NCBI GenBank assembly: GCA_042408535.1
Contig: JBHORA010000131.1
Span: forward strand, 1 to 9,731
Source: BPIH01 sp042408535
GTDB taxonomy: Bacteria; Chloroflexota; Limnocylindria; Limnocylindrales; CSP1-4
Direction: 5' to 3'
Length of the DNA stretch: 9,731 nucleotides
In this document: in pieces, positions 1-6,299 of the stretch
Numbering within the stretch: the stretch's first letter is position 1
Layout of the letters: the number at the start of each line of letters is the position of its first letter
The notes under the pieces: model-generated
What the model was told of the DNA's origin: nothing
The model's input: the letters and a program-made list of their open reading frames with translations, nothing else
Database searches by the model: none
Position numbers and translations under genes: made by a program

Positions 1-743
1 TCAGCCGCTCCGCTCGCTGATCGCCCGGCGTCGGGGACGATGATCGGGGCATCCGCTGGGTAGGGCGGGAAGAGGGAGTCCGTCCGGGCTGGATCGCCGA
101 GTCGGGCGTCGGCGAGCCAGCGGAAGAGCTCCGACTCGAAGTTGCCGCCCAGGTTCCAGGCCTGGACCTTCTGCCAGGTGGCAGAATCGAGGGGCGTCCA
201 CGGCTCGGGCTCCAGGCCGCCCAACCCGCCCTTCCCGGACAGGAGCCCAGCGATGACGAACTCGATGCCGAGCCGGCCCCGGTGCTCGTCGAGCCATGCG
301 TTCACCCCGCGGGCGTAGGCATCGAGGGCGGCCCGGACGTCGGGCGAGAAGGCGGCGAGGTCGCGCTCGGCGGCCTGTCGCCAGCCGAGGGTCCGGACGA
401 AGCGGTCGGTGTCGAGGGTCGTCTCGCCGAAGAGCTCCGACAGCCGACCGGCCCCGATCCGGCGCCAGAGCTCCATCTGCCACATCCGCTCCGAGGCGTG
501 GACCCAGCCCTGGGCGGCGAAGAGGTCCTCAGGCGTATCGGCGTAGATGTGGACGATGCCGTTCTCGTCGCGGAGGACGTCGACGGGGCCCGAGAGGCCC
601 GGGAGGCGGACCGTGCCGCTCGTTTCGGGCATCGCCCGGCCGAGGATCGTCGCCAGAAGGCCGACGAAGGCGACGGCAGCGACGAGGACGATGACGAGGA
701 GGAGGCCGAGGAGGCGGCGAGCGATGCGTCCGAGTCGGGCCAT
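1..743 (-). CDS. Penicillin acylase family protein, N-terminal part (runs off the left edge)
   Basis: The frame reads 247 complete codons from ATG at 743 and is still open at the window edge. Residues about 10-34 are a run of Leu, Val, Ala and Ile after an Arg-rich start, so a signal anchor or uncleaved signal peptide is likely. Then come hallmarks of the penicillin acylase (Ntn-hydrolase) alpha chain: RDENGIVHIYA (58-68), AQGWVHASERMWQMELWRR (77-95), GAGRLSELFG (97-106), DAYARGVNAWL (141-151) and EPEPWTP (178-184). Family members are cleaved to expose a catalytic N-terminal Ser on the beta chain; that motif lies beyond the edge, so activity cannot be judged. The family covers beta-lactam, acyl-homoserine lactone and other amide hydrolases, so the substrate is unknown. 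The gene starts 14 nt after the dehydrogenase stop with no clear Shine-Dalgarno, so co-transcription is likely. Confidence 0.9.
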   Translation of the reverse strand, partial: MARLGRIARRLLGLLLVIVLVAAVAFVGLLATILGRAMPETSGTVRLPGLSGPVDVLRDENGIVHIYADTPEDLFAAQGWVHASERMWQMELWRRIGAGRLSELFGETTLDTDRFVRTLGWRQAAERDLAAFSPDVRAALDAYARGVNAWLDEHRGRLGIEFVIAGLLSGKGGLGGLEPEPWTPLDSATWQKVQAWNLGGNFESELFRWLADARLGDPARTDSLFPPYPADAPIIVPDAGRSASGAA

Positions 744-757
744 GGGCGCGCGGACGC

Positions 758-1768
758 TCAACGGACGAGGAGCTGGCCGAGGCCGAGCTCCGTCGCCCGC
801 TCGACGATGGCCGACCCGAAGACGACGTCGGCGAGGCCGACCCCGAGGTGCGTCGCCACGACCCGACCCCGCTCCGGCCGCGCCAGTCCCTGGAGAATCG
901 CCTCGCCGAAGGTCGCCGTCGGGTCCGGGTAGCCGTCGAACTGACCGGCGGCCCGGTTGGCGAGGAACTGCTCGCGCTCGTCGACGAGGAAGAGGGCGGC
1001 CGTCCGGGCGACCTCGGCGCTGCAGTACGTCGCGTAGTCGACGGGCACGACGAGGGCGTTCGGGGTGAGCCAGTCGGAGGTCATGACCTGGCGCCGCTCG
1101 GGCGTCGTGAAGGAGGCACAGGTGACGACGACGTCGGCCCCGGCGACCGCCGACCGCGCGTCGGGGGCGGCCGTCGCGGCCCCGATGCCCGCCGTCCGGC
1201 GGGCGAGCTCGACGAGGGCTTGGGTCCGCTCGGGGTGGCGGTCGAAGACGGCGACCTCGACGGGCGGGAGGAGGTGGCCGAGGACCGGCAGGTGAGCCTG
1301 ACCCTGGACCCCGGCCCCGATGAGCGCCGCCCGGACCGGCCGGCCGTCGACGGGCGGCGCCCACCGGCGGATCGCAACGCCGCTGACGGCGGCGGTCCGG
1401 TGGGCGGTGATCGGCCCGCCGTCGAGGATGGCCGTCGGGATCCCCGTCTCCGGGTCGTTCAGGACGACGAGGGCGCTGATCGCCGGCAGACCACGGGTGT
1501 TGTTCGTCGGGAAGCCGACGACCCACTTGATCCCGAGGCGGTCCTCGCTCCCGTCGGCGGCTCCACCCCGGAGGTAGGCCGGCATGGCGTGGGCGAAGGC
1601 CCCCTCCGGGCGGGGATGGACCCCGAGCTTCGGTGGCAGCTCCGCGTCGCCGACGAGGGCGACCATCGCCCGCTCGGCGAGCTCGATCCGGGCTTCGACG
1701 GGCGGCATCGCTGCTTCGACGTCGGCCCGCGGCAGGTAGCGGAGGCGGGGCAGGCGAGGTTCGGTCAC
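758..1768 (-). CDS. Ornithine cyclodeaminase/mu-crystallin family NAD(P)-dependent protein
   Basis: 336 residues, the usual length for this family. A Rossmann nucleotide-binding motif GAGVQGQAHL lies at 151-160, and the family block LDGGPITAHRTAAVSGVA at 115-132. K47, K81 (in GIKWVVG) and R124 sit where ornithine cyclodeaminase binds the substrate carboxylate, and D244 (in VPVDYATYC) is placed like the catalytic Asp. These assignments are from family memory, not an alignment. Members include ornithine cyclodeaminase (ornithine to proline plus ammonia), archaeal alanine dehydrogenase, ketimine reductases and siderophore-precursor synthases such as SbnB, so the substrate is open. The start is GTG at 1766-1768, preceded by GAGGA at a 5-nt spacing; a -10-like TAGACT lies just upstream. 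It leads a probable two-gene operon with the penicillin acylase family gene and is divergent from the VIT1 fusion. Confidence 0.93.
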   Translation of the reverse strand: MTEPRLPRLRYLPRADVEAAMPPVEARIELAERAMVALVGDAELPPKLGVHPRPEGAFAHAMPAYLRGGAADGSEDRLGIKWVVGFPTNNTRGLPAISALVVLNDPETGIPTAILDGGPITAHRTAAVSGVAIRRWAPPVDGRPVRAALIGAGVQGQAHLPVLGHLLPPVEVAVFDRHPERTQALVELARRTAGIGAATAAPDARSAVAGADVVVTCASFTTPERRQVMTSDWLTPNALVVPVDYATYCSAEVARTAALFLVDEREQFLANRAAGQFDGYPDPTATFGEAILQGLARPERGRVVATHLGVGLADVVFGSAIVERATELGLGQLLVR

Positions 1769-1778
1769 GATGGTCCTC

Positions 1779-1784
1779 AGTCTA
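1779..1784 (-). promoter_or_regulatory. Candidate -10 element (TAGACT) for the dehydrogenase gene
   Basis: Reading the minus strand, TAGACT lies 10 nt before the GTG start at 1768. It fits the TANNNT pattern of -10 elements, and transcription would begin only a few bases before the start codon. The GAGGA between box and start is either a Shine-Dalgarno that would be mostly lost from such a transcript or a coincidence. No convincing -35 is visible, which is common in GC-rich genomes. Confidence 0.4.
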
Positions 1785-1865
1785 CGGACTGACGAACGGG
1801 CTTGGGTCCCCGACCTGCGCCCGGCGCCCTCGGCTGACGCCGATGTGCCCGACGCATCGCTTCGC

Positions 1866-1871
1866 TAGGAT
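1866..1871 (+). promoter_or_regulatory. Candidate -10 element (TAGGAT) giving a leaderless ferritin-VIT1 mRNA
   Basis: TAGGAT ends 6 nt before the GTG start at 1878, the spacing expected when transcription starts on the first base of the start codon. There is no Shine-Dalgarno upstream of this GTG, which fits leaderless initiation. GATGTG at 1842-1847 (18-nt spacer) is the only weak -35 candidate. The same TANNNT-6 nt-start arrangement is seen at lgt. Confidence 0.45.
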
Positions 1872-1877
1872 CATCGG

Positions 1878-3101
1878 GTGACCCCGATCGACATCCGCCG
1901 AAGCCTCGAAAACCTGAAGCTCGAGCGGGACGCCATCGCTCTCTACGACGCCCTCGCCGCCGTCGAGCGGGACGAGGAACGGGCGGCCGCCTTCCGTCTC
2001 ATCGCGGCGAACGAGCGCCGCCACGCCGAGATCTGGGCTTCCAAGCTCCGCGAGCTCGGGGCCGAGGTCCCCCCACCGTCCCAACCGCGGCTCCGGGTCC
2101 GGTTCATCATCGCCCTGGCGCGGCTCTTTGGGACTCGGGCTGTGGCCGATCTCGTCCAGGCCCTTGAGGGCGACGAGGAGGAGCTCTACAGCGCCCAGGC
2201 TTCGCCCGAGGTCGCTGAGATCGCCGCCGACGAGCGCCGCCACGCCGAGATCTGGCGGGACCTGACCGCCCGGCGCGGCGTCTCGGTCCGCGTCGGGCGA
2301 GGGGTGGCACCGATCGTGGCGGGGGTGGGCCGCCCGTCCCCAGAGAGTCGTGACGGCCTCGCCGTCGCCCGCGGCGCGCGGTCGCCCGAAGAGATCGCCC
2401 GGGCCGAGCGCTGGCACCGGGCCGGTCGCTCGGGCACCTTCCGGGCCGTCGTCTTCGGGGTCTCCGACGGTCTCGTCAGCAACCTCGCCCTCGTCATGGG
2501 CGTCGCCGGCGCCGCCACTGCGAACCCCGGCTTTGTCCTCGTCGCCGGGATCGCTGGCCTCCTCGCCGGCGCCTCGAGCATGGCGGCCGGGGAGTACGTC
2601 TCGATGCAATCTCAGCGCGAGCTCTACGAGCGACAGATCGCCCTCGAGCGGGAGGAGCTGGCGATCATGCCCGAGGAGGAGGAAGCCGAGCTGGCTGCCG
2701 TCTACCGGGCGAAGGGCTTCACCGAGGAGGAGGCGGCGGCGATCGCCCACCGCCTCTTTCGGAATCCCGAGGAGGCCCTGGCGACCCTCGTCCGGGAAGA
2801 GCTCGGCCTCGATCCGGAGGAGCTCGGCTCGCCCCTCGGGGCGGCCGTCGGCTCCTTCGTCGCCTTCGCTCTCGGGGCGGCGGTGCCGGTTCTCCCCTAC
2901 GCCATCGGTGGCGGCGAGGTCGTCTTCTGGGCGTCCCTCGGCCTTTCCCTCCTCGCCCTCTTCGGCGTCGGCGCGGCTGTCAGTCTCGTCACCGGCCGCT
3001 CGACCCTCTTCTCGGGGCTCCGGCAGGTCGGGATCGGGGCCGGGGCGGCGGCAGTGACGTACACGGTCGGTTCGGTTGTCGGAGTGGGGGTGGCAGGATG
3101 A
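1878..3101 (+). CDS. Ferritin-like domain/VIT1-CCC1 iron transporter fusion (MbfA-like)
   Basis: 407 residues, GTG start. The N-terminal ferritin-like diiron domain (about 1-130) shows the six-ligand pattern E16, E46-x2-H49, E101 (or E102), E119-x2-H122, with NERRHAEIW and DERRHAEIW as twin signatures. An Arg/Gly-rich linker (about 131-185) leads to a VIT1/CCC1 domain: FGVSDGLVSNLALVMGVAGA (193-212), AAGEYVSMQSQRELYERQI (236-254), a Glu-rich cytosolic helical segment (255-316) and hydrophobic segments near 190-212, 218-238, 320-341, 346-371 and 382-405. The family moves Fe(II)/Mn(II) out of the cytosol; fusions such as rhizobial MbfA export iron and protect against peroxide. The ferritin-like part probably senses, oxidises or delivers iron. 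The stop overlaps the cupin start (ATGA), so the two are translationally coupled. Confidence 0.93.
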   Translation: MTPIDIRRSLENLKLERDAIALYDALAAVERDEERAAAFRLIAANERRHAEIWASKLRELGAEVPPPSQPRLRVRFIIALARLFGTRAVADLVQALEGDEEELYSAQASPEVAEIAADERRHAEIWRDLTARRGVSVRVGRGVAPIVAGVGRPSPESRDGLAVARGARSPEEIARAERWHRAGRSGTFRAVVFGVSDGLVSNLALVMGVAGAATANPGFVLVAGIAGLLAGASSMAAGEYVSMQSQRELYERQIALEREELAIMPEEEEAELAAVYRAKGFTEEEAAAIAHRLFRNPEEALATLVREELGLDPEELGSPLGAAVGSFVAFALGAAVPVLPYAIGGGEVVFWASLGLSLLALFGVGAAVSLVTGRSTLFSGLRQVGIGAGAAAVTYTVGSVVGVGVAG

Positions 3102-3424
3102 CGGGCGAGCCACGCGCATTCGACGTCCGCGAGCGTCTCGAAGCCGAAGGCCTCGCCCCGGCGGCCTGGTCGAACGGGCCGGGGGACCGCTATCCGGTCC
3201 ACCGTCACGGGTACGACAAGGTCATCGCCGTCGAGCGGGGCTCGATCGTCTTCGGCCTCTCCTCGGGCGAGCCGATCTACCTCGGCGTCGGTGACCGCCT
3301 CGAGCTCCCGGCCGACACCGACCATGATGCCGTCGTGGGACCGGAGGGGGTCACCTGCCTCGAGGCGCATCTTGCGGCGGGCACCCTCGCCGCCGTCCGC
3401 CGTCGTCCTCGGGGGAGCTGGTGA
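3098..3424 (+). CDS. Small single-domain cupin protein
   Basis: 108 residues, about the size of a lone Cupin_2 barrel. Cupin motif 1 is visible as GDRYPVHRHGYDKVIAVERG (29-48), with H35 and H37 as likely metal ligands and K41/E46 at or near the usual Gln/Glu position. Motif 2 is GDRLELPADTDHDAVVG (65-81), with H76 as the third His. The pattern supports a metal-binding barrel, but the reaction or ligand cannot be read from sequence. Its ATG lies within the stop of the ferritin-VIT1 gene (ATGA), so it is made together with that transporter. A role in iron handling or in sensing an iron- or redox-linked ligand is inference from context. It carries no zinc-finger anti-sigma domain of its own, unlike ChrR. 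Confidence 0.85.
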   Translation: MTGEPRAFDVRERLEAEGLAPAAWSNGPGDRYPVHRHGYDKVIAVERGSIVFGLSSGEPIYLGVGDRLELPADTDHDAVVGPEGVTCLEAHLAAGTLAAVRRRPRGSW

Positions 3425-3540
3425 TGGGTCGGCGGTCGGTCGCTCGCGTCCGGGTGGCCGGTCCGTCAGGTGCCCGGCCCGGGATCCGGGTGACGGGATC
3501 GCTTGCGGCGGTCGAAACCGGACCCGGGCGGGGGACGTAG
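3424..3540 (+). CDS. Possible 38-residue ORF between cupin and sigma factor
   Basis: An ATG overlaps the cupin stop (TGATG), and this frame closes with TAG at 3538-3540, 3 nt before the sigma factor ATG. Such tight packing is what a real small gene in this operon would show. Against it, the product is a Gly/Arg/Val-rich peptide (starts MGRRSVARVRVAG) with no motif, and third-position G/C is about 76% by hand count, which looks lower than in the clear neighbours. It may instead be a 119-nt spacer that happens to stay open, or a translational coupling device. I do not recognise a family. Confidence 0.22.
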   Translation: MGRRSVARVRVAGPSGARPGIRVTGSLAAVETGPGRGT

Positions 3541-3543
3541 CCG

Positions 3544-4302
3544 ATGGATGAGGATCGAAGGGCTACGGTCTCCGACGACGATCTCGTGCGCGCGGTGGCG
3601 GCGGGTTCCCAGGAGGCCCTGGCGATGCTCTACGACCGACACGCCGAGGCGATCTTCCGCCTCGCCGTGCGGCTGACGAAGGACCGCGGACTCGCGGAGG
3701 AGATCGTGCAGGAAACGTTCCTCGCCCTCTGGAACCGAGCCGAGCTCTTCGAGTCGGCGAGCGGATCGGTCGCCACCTGGCTGCGGGCCATCGCCCGGAA
3801 CCGGGCAGTCGATCGGCTCCGGGCTGCTGCCCGGCGACCGCGAGCGGTCTCGCCGTCGTTCGACCCGGGTCCGGATGGGGGACACCTCGGCGCGGGGCTG
3901 GCCGGATCGGCGTCCCTGCCCGGCCGCGTGCCCGCCGGCGTGCCCGCCGATCCAGAGGTCGTCCCAGAGCGGGCGGTCGAGCTGGCCGAGCTCCGGGCAG
4001 CGCTTCGGGACGCCCTCGCCGACATGCCTCCCGACGAGCGAACGGTCATCCTCCTCGCCTATCAGGATGGACTCTCTCAGTCGGAAATCTCGAACCGCCT
4101 CGGGTGGCCCCTGGGGACGGTGAAGACCCGAACGCGGCGGGCCCTTCACCGGCTCCGCTCGAGCCTAGCCGCCGTCGATCCGTCCCTCGGCCCGCGGTTC
4201 TTCGAGGTGGAGGAGCAGCCCGTCGACGCCGTGCAGGCCAGGGGCGCGAACGATCAACGGGCCACGTCGGCCGACGGGGCGGGGGAGGCGACGGAACGAT
4301 GA
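3544..4302 (+). CDS. ECF-type RNA polymerase sigma factor (sigma-70 family)
   Basis: 252 residues. Region 2 spans about 28-95 (YDRHAEAIFRLAVRL, DRGLAEEIVQETFLALWNRA, ATWLRAIARNRAVDRLR), giving core-polymerase and -10 binding. A Pro/Gly-rich linker (about 97-140) follows. Region 4 spans about 150-207 (MPPDERTVILLAYQDGLSQ, EISNRLGWPLGTVKTRTRRALHRLR), with a helix-turn-helix for -35 recognition. Regions 1 and 3 are absent, as expected for ECF sigmas. About 45 residues after region 4 (208-252) form a polar tail. The ATG at 3544 has only a weak GGGG at 3531-3534 upstream. The stop overlaps the start of the anti-sigma gene (ATGA), the standard arrangement for a sigma/anti-sigma pair. The target regulon is unknown; the flanking iron-transport and quinone genes are the obvious candidates. 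Confidence 0.95.
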   Translation: MDEDRRATVSDDDLVRAVAAGSQEALAMLYDRHAEAIFRLAVRLTKDRGLAEEIVQETFLALWNRAELFESASGSVATWLRAIARNRAVDRLRAAARRPRAVSPSFDPGPDGGHLGAGLAGSASLPGRVPAGVPADPEVVPERAVELAELRAALRDALADMPPDERTVILLAYQDGLSQSEISNRLGWPLGTVKTRTRRALHRLRSSLAAVDPSLGPRFFEVEEQPVDAVQARGANDQRATSADGAGEATER

Positions 4303-5213
4303 CGCACGACGAAGCCATCGAGCTCCTCGAGCTCGCCGCCGCGGAGCCAGCCGGCTTCGAGCGGCTTGCCGCCGGCGATCGACCCGAGGCCGCGGCCCTC
4401 GCTGGCCACCTCGCCGGCTGCCCGAGCTGTCGGGCGGAGCACGATGCGCTCCGGCGGCTGGCGGCTGTGCTTGAGGTCATCCTTCCGGAGCTGCCGGCCG
4501 ACGACCTGCGGGAACGGACGCTGGCGACGGTCGCGAACCTCGGGCGGCCAGGGTCGGCCGGTGCCGTCCCTGCGGCCGGTGCCGTCCCTGCAGCCGGTGC
4601 CGTCCCTGCGGCCGGTGCCGTCCCTGCAGCCGGTGCCGTCCCTGCGGCCGGTGCCGTTTCGCCGACCGCCGTCCCTGTTCCGCCGACTGCTGCCCCCACC
4701 ACCGCCGCTGCAGCAGCCGGTGCTGCCCGTCGCTCTTCCGTCCGTCGCCTTGCCGCCCTCGCCGCCGTCGTGGTCCTCGCCGTCGGCGTCGGCTTCGTCG
4801 CCGGCACCCAGAGCCGAGAGGGCGAGCTCCGGCAGCGCGGACTCGTCGTGGCCTCCCTCGCGCGGCTGGCGTCGACCACGCTCGCCGTCGCAGCCGCGCC
4901 GGACGCCCGGAGCGTCGCGCTGACCTCGCCCGACAGCGGGGTCTCCGGTCGCGTTCTCTTTTCGGCCCAGTCAGGCCAGCTCGTCGTCATCGCCACTGGC
5001 CTCGAGCTACCGGCTAGCGGGGAGTTCCGGTGCTGGATCGAGGTCGGCGGTGAGCGCACGGCCGTCGGCCGCATGGTCTTCGCCGATGATCTCGCCTACT
5101 GGGCCGGCCCGGCCGAGGCGCTTTCGAAGGCGAGCGGCTCGGTCCGCTTCGGGATCAGCCTCGTCGTCAACGGGACTCCGCTCGGCGAGCCGATCCTCGA
5201 GGGTGCTCCATGA
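4299..5213 (+). CDS. Membrane anti-sigma factor with zinc-finger (ZAS) and RskA-like domain
   Basis: 304 residues from ATG 4299, which overlaps the sigma stop and has GGAGG at 4284-4288. The same frame is open upstream to 4104, but that part lies inside the sigma gene and is rejected. The cytoplasmic ZAS segment has H37-x3-C41-x2-C44 (HLAGCPSCRAE), the zinc site that clamps the sigma factor. A linker follows with five GAVPAA hexapeptides (88-117) plus a sixth GAV and a Pro/Ala/Thr stretch. One transmembrane helix lies at about 151-170. The outer domain (about 203-304) resembles the anti-sigma-K (RskA) C-terminal fold, with GQLVVIATGLELPASGEF followed by CWIEVGGE. It should hold the sigma factor inactive until an envelope signal triggers proteolysis. 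Its stop overlaps the menG start. Confidence 0.9.
   Translation: MTHDEAIELLELAAAEPAGFERLAAGDRPEAAALAGHLAGCPSCRAEHDALRRLAAVLEVILPELPADDLRERTLATVANLGRPGSAGAVPAAGAVPAAGAVPAAGAVPAAGAVPAAGAVSPTAVPVPPTAAPTTAAAAAGAARRSSVRRLAALAAVVVLAVGVGFVAGTQSREGELRQRGLVVASLARLASTTLAVAAAPDARSVALTSPDSGVSGRVLFSAQSGQLVVIATGLELPASGEFRCWIEVGGERTAVGRMVFADDLAYWAGPAEALSKASGSVRFGISLVVNGTPLGEPILEGAP
4560..4649 (+). repeat. In-frame 18-nt tandem repeat, 5 copies, in the anti-sigma linker
   Basis: Five consecutive 18-nt units (GGTGCCGTCCCTGCNGCC) each encode GAVPAA; a partial sixth (GGTGCCGT) follows at 4650. The variable base alternates G, A, G, A, G, so the array is also 2.5 copies of a 36-nt unit, which points to recent duplication. 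Because 18 is a multiple of 3, copy-number change would lengthen or shorten the tether between zinc finger and membrane helix without breaking the frame. Confidence 0.97.
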
Positions 5214-6097
5214 GTCGGGTCCACCGCGAAGCTGACGCGCCGGACCCGATGGCGGCCGCTGACCGGAGCGACGGGAAGGCCCCGGCCAAGACGACGCCCG
5301 CCAGGAACGCGACGGCCGCCGGCACCTCTGAGCCATCCTCCCGGCCCGAGGAGCTCCTCAGGCACGAGGCGACGGAGTTGCGCGTCCGCTCCGGGAACAC
5401 CGTCCCGGCCGCCTCAGTGACGGCCATGTTCGACCGGATCGCGCCTGTCTACGACCGCCTGAACACCATCATGACCTTCGGCCAGGACGGACGCTGGCGG
5501 CGGGCCGCCGTTGACGCCTGTGGGCTGCGGCCGGGAGACCGGGCGATCGACGTCGCCTGCGGGACCGGCCGCCTGACGATCGCCCTCGCCGAGCGGGTCG
5601 GGCCCTTCGGGCGGGTCCTCGGGGTCGACCGCTCGACGGCGATGATCGAGCTCGCCCGCGAAGCTGCCCGCGACCTCGTCCAGGTCGAGTTCGTCGTTGC
5701 CGACGCCCTCGCCTTGCCCGTTGAGGACGCCAGCTTCGATGCGGCGACGATCGGCTTTGGCCTCCGGAACCTGCCCGACTTCGAGGCCGGCTTCCGGGAA
5801 CTCGCCCGAGTCGTCCGGCCCGGCGGGCGGGTCGTCTGCCTCGAGCTGACGCAGCCGCGGCCGGCGATCTGGGCGAAGACGTTCCGGGCCCTCTTCGGCC
5901 GCCTCGCCCCGCTTGCCGGGCGCCTGTACGGCGTCGGCGACGCGTACCGGTACCTTCCGGAGTCTCTCGAGGGCTTCCCCGACGCCGCTCGGATGGCAGC
6001 GATCATGCGTCGGGCCGGCCTCGTCGACATCCGGGTGCGGCGGTTCGGCCTGGCGACGGTGGCCCTCCACGTCGGTCGGGTGCCGTCCAGCCGCTGA
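5210..6097 (+). CDS. menG: Demethylmenaquinone (UbiE/MenG) methyltransferase
   Basis: 295 residues. The diagnostic UbiE/MenG blocks are present: MFDRIAPVYDRLNTIMTFGQ (73-92) and WRRAA (96-100), the SAM-binding motif AIDVACGTGRL (112-122), the acidic GVDRS (138-142), IGFGLRNLPD (181-190), VVRPGGRVVCLEL (201-213) and DAYRYLPESLEGFP (244-257). The enzyme methylates the demethyl quinone precursor with SAM in the last step of menaquinone (or a C-methylation step of ubiquinone) synthesis at the membrane. Menaquinone is more likely in this kind of genome. The start at 5210 is supported by the ATGA overlap with the anti-sigma gene and by GAGGG at 5199-5203, 6 nt upstream. It leaves an unusual Ala/Pro/Arg-rich extension of about 65 residues; canonical enzymes begin close to the MFDxIA block. 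Confidence 0.92.
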   Translation: MSRVHREADAPDPMAAADRSDGKAPAKTTPARNATAAGTSEPSSRPEELLRHEATELRVRSGNTVPAASVTAMFDRIAPVYDRLNTIMTFGQDGRWRRAAVDACGLRPGDRAIDVACGTGRLTIALAERVGPFGRVLGVDRSTAMIELAREAARDLVQVEFVVADALALPVEDASFDAATIGFGLRNLPDFEAGFRELARVVRPGGRVVCLELTQPRPAIWAKTFRALFGRLAPLAGRLYGVGDAYRYLPESLEGFPDAARMAAIMRRAGLVDIRVRRFGLATVALHVGRVPSSR

Positions 6098-6173
6098 GGA
6101 CCCGGAGGGGGCCCACTCGGCTCCTGGTCGCCCGGCGGGTGGTTCCGGGTTCCGCCATCGGGCGGGCGGTCCC

Positions 6174-6299
6174 GCTCCGCCGGTGCGGCGCCGGTCGTGC
6201 CCCTCTGCCGATGCGGCTCCGCCGGCGCGGCGCCAGCTCTGCTCCTCTGCCGGTGCTCCTCCGCCGGTGCAGCTACGACCTCGCTCCTCCCCCGGCCCG
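6174..6299. repeat. Degenerate 42-nt repeat, three copies (6174-6215, 6216-6257, 6258-6299)
   Basis: Units 1 and 2 share GCTCCGCCGG-GCGGCGCC starts and CTCTGCCG-TGC ends, and align without gaps with few mismatches. Unit 3 keeps CTCCGCCGGTGCAG and CGCTCCTC but is more diverged. The period (14 codons) suits an expanded coding repeat. Unit 3 covers the last codons and the TAG of the small membrane protein read on the minus strand; units 1 and 2 lie beyond its stop. The block fills most of the spacer between two convergent genes; no U-tract terminator is visible there. Confidence 0.75.

Noticed and set aside
1..483. 160-codon minus-strand frame at the left edge
   Set aside because: A different frame of the same strand carries the penicillin acylase family hallmarks from ATG 743; this one is an Arg/Pro-rich shadow.
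1822..1842. Inverted repeat CGGCG/CGCCG in the divergent promoter region
   Set aside because: Five base pairs with an 11-nt gap is expected by chance in DNA this GC-rich.
1782..3119. 445-codon open frame on the minus strand
   Set aside because: It lies antisense to the clearly recognisable ferritin-VIT1 gene; its Asp/Gly/Arg-rich product has no domain. It is a GC-rich shadow frame.
3514..3541. Possible ECF promoter (GAAACC - 16 nt - CGTAGC) before the sigma gene
   Set aside because: The spacing is plausible, but the implied start point falls inside the sigma gene, after its ATG at 3544, so an autoregulatory promoter here is not well supported.
4104..4298. Upstream in-frame extension of the anti-sigma gene
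   Set aside because: It lies inside the sigma factor gene. The ATG at 4299 with GGAGG and the ATGA overlap is the conventional start for such pairs.
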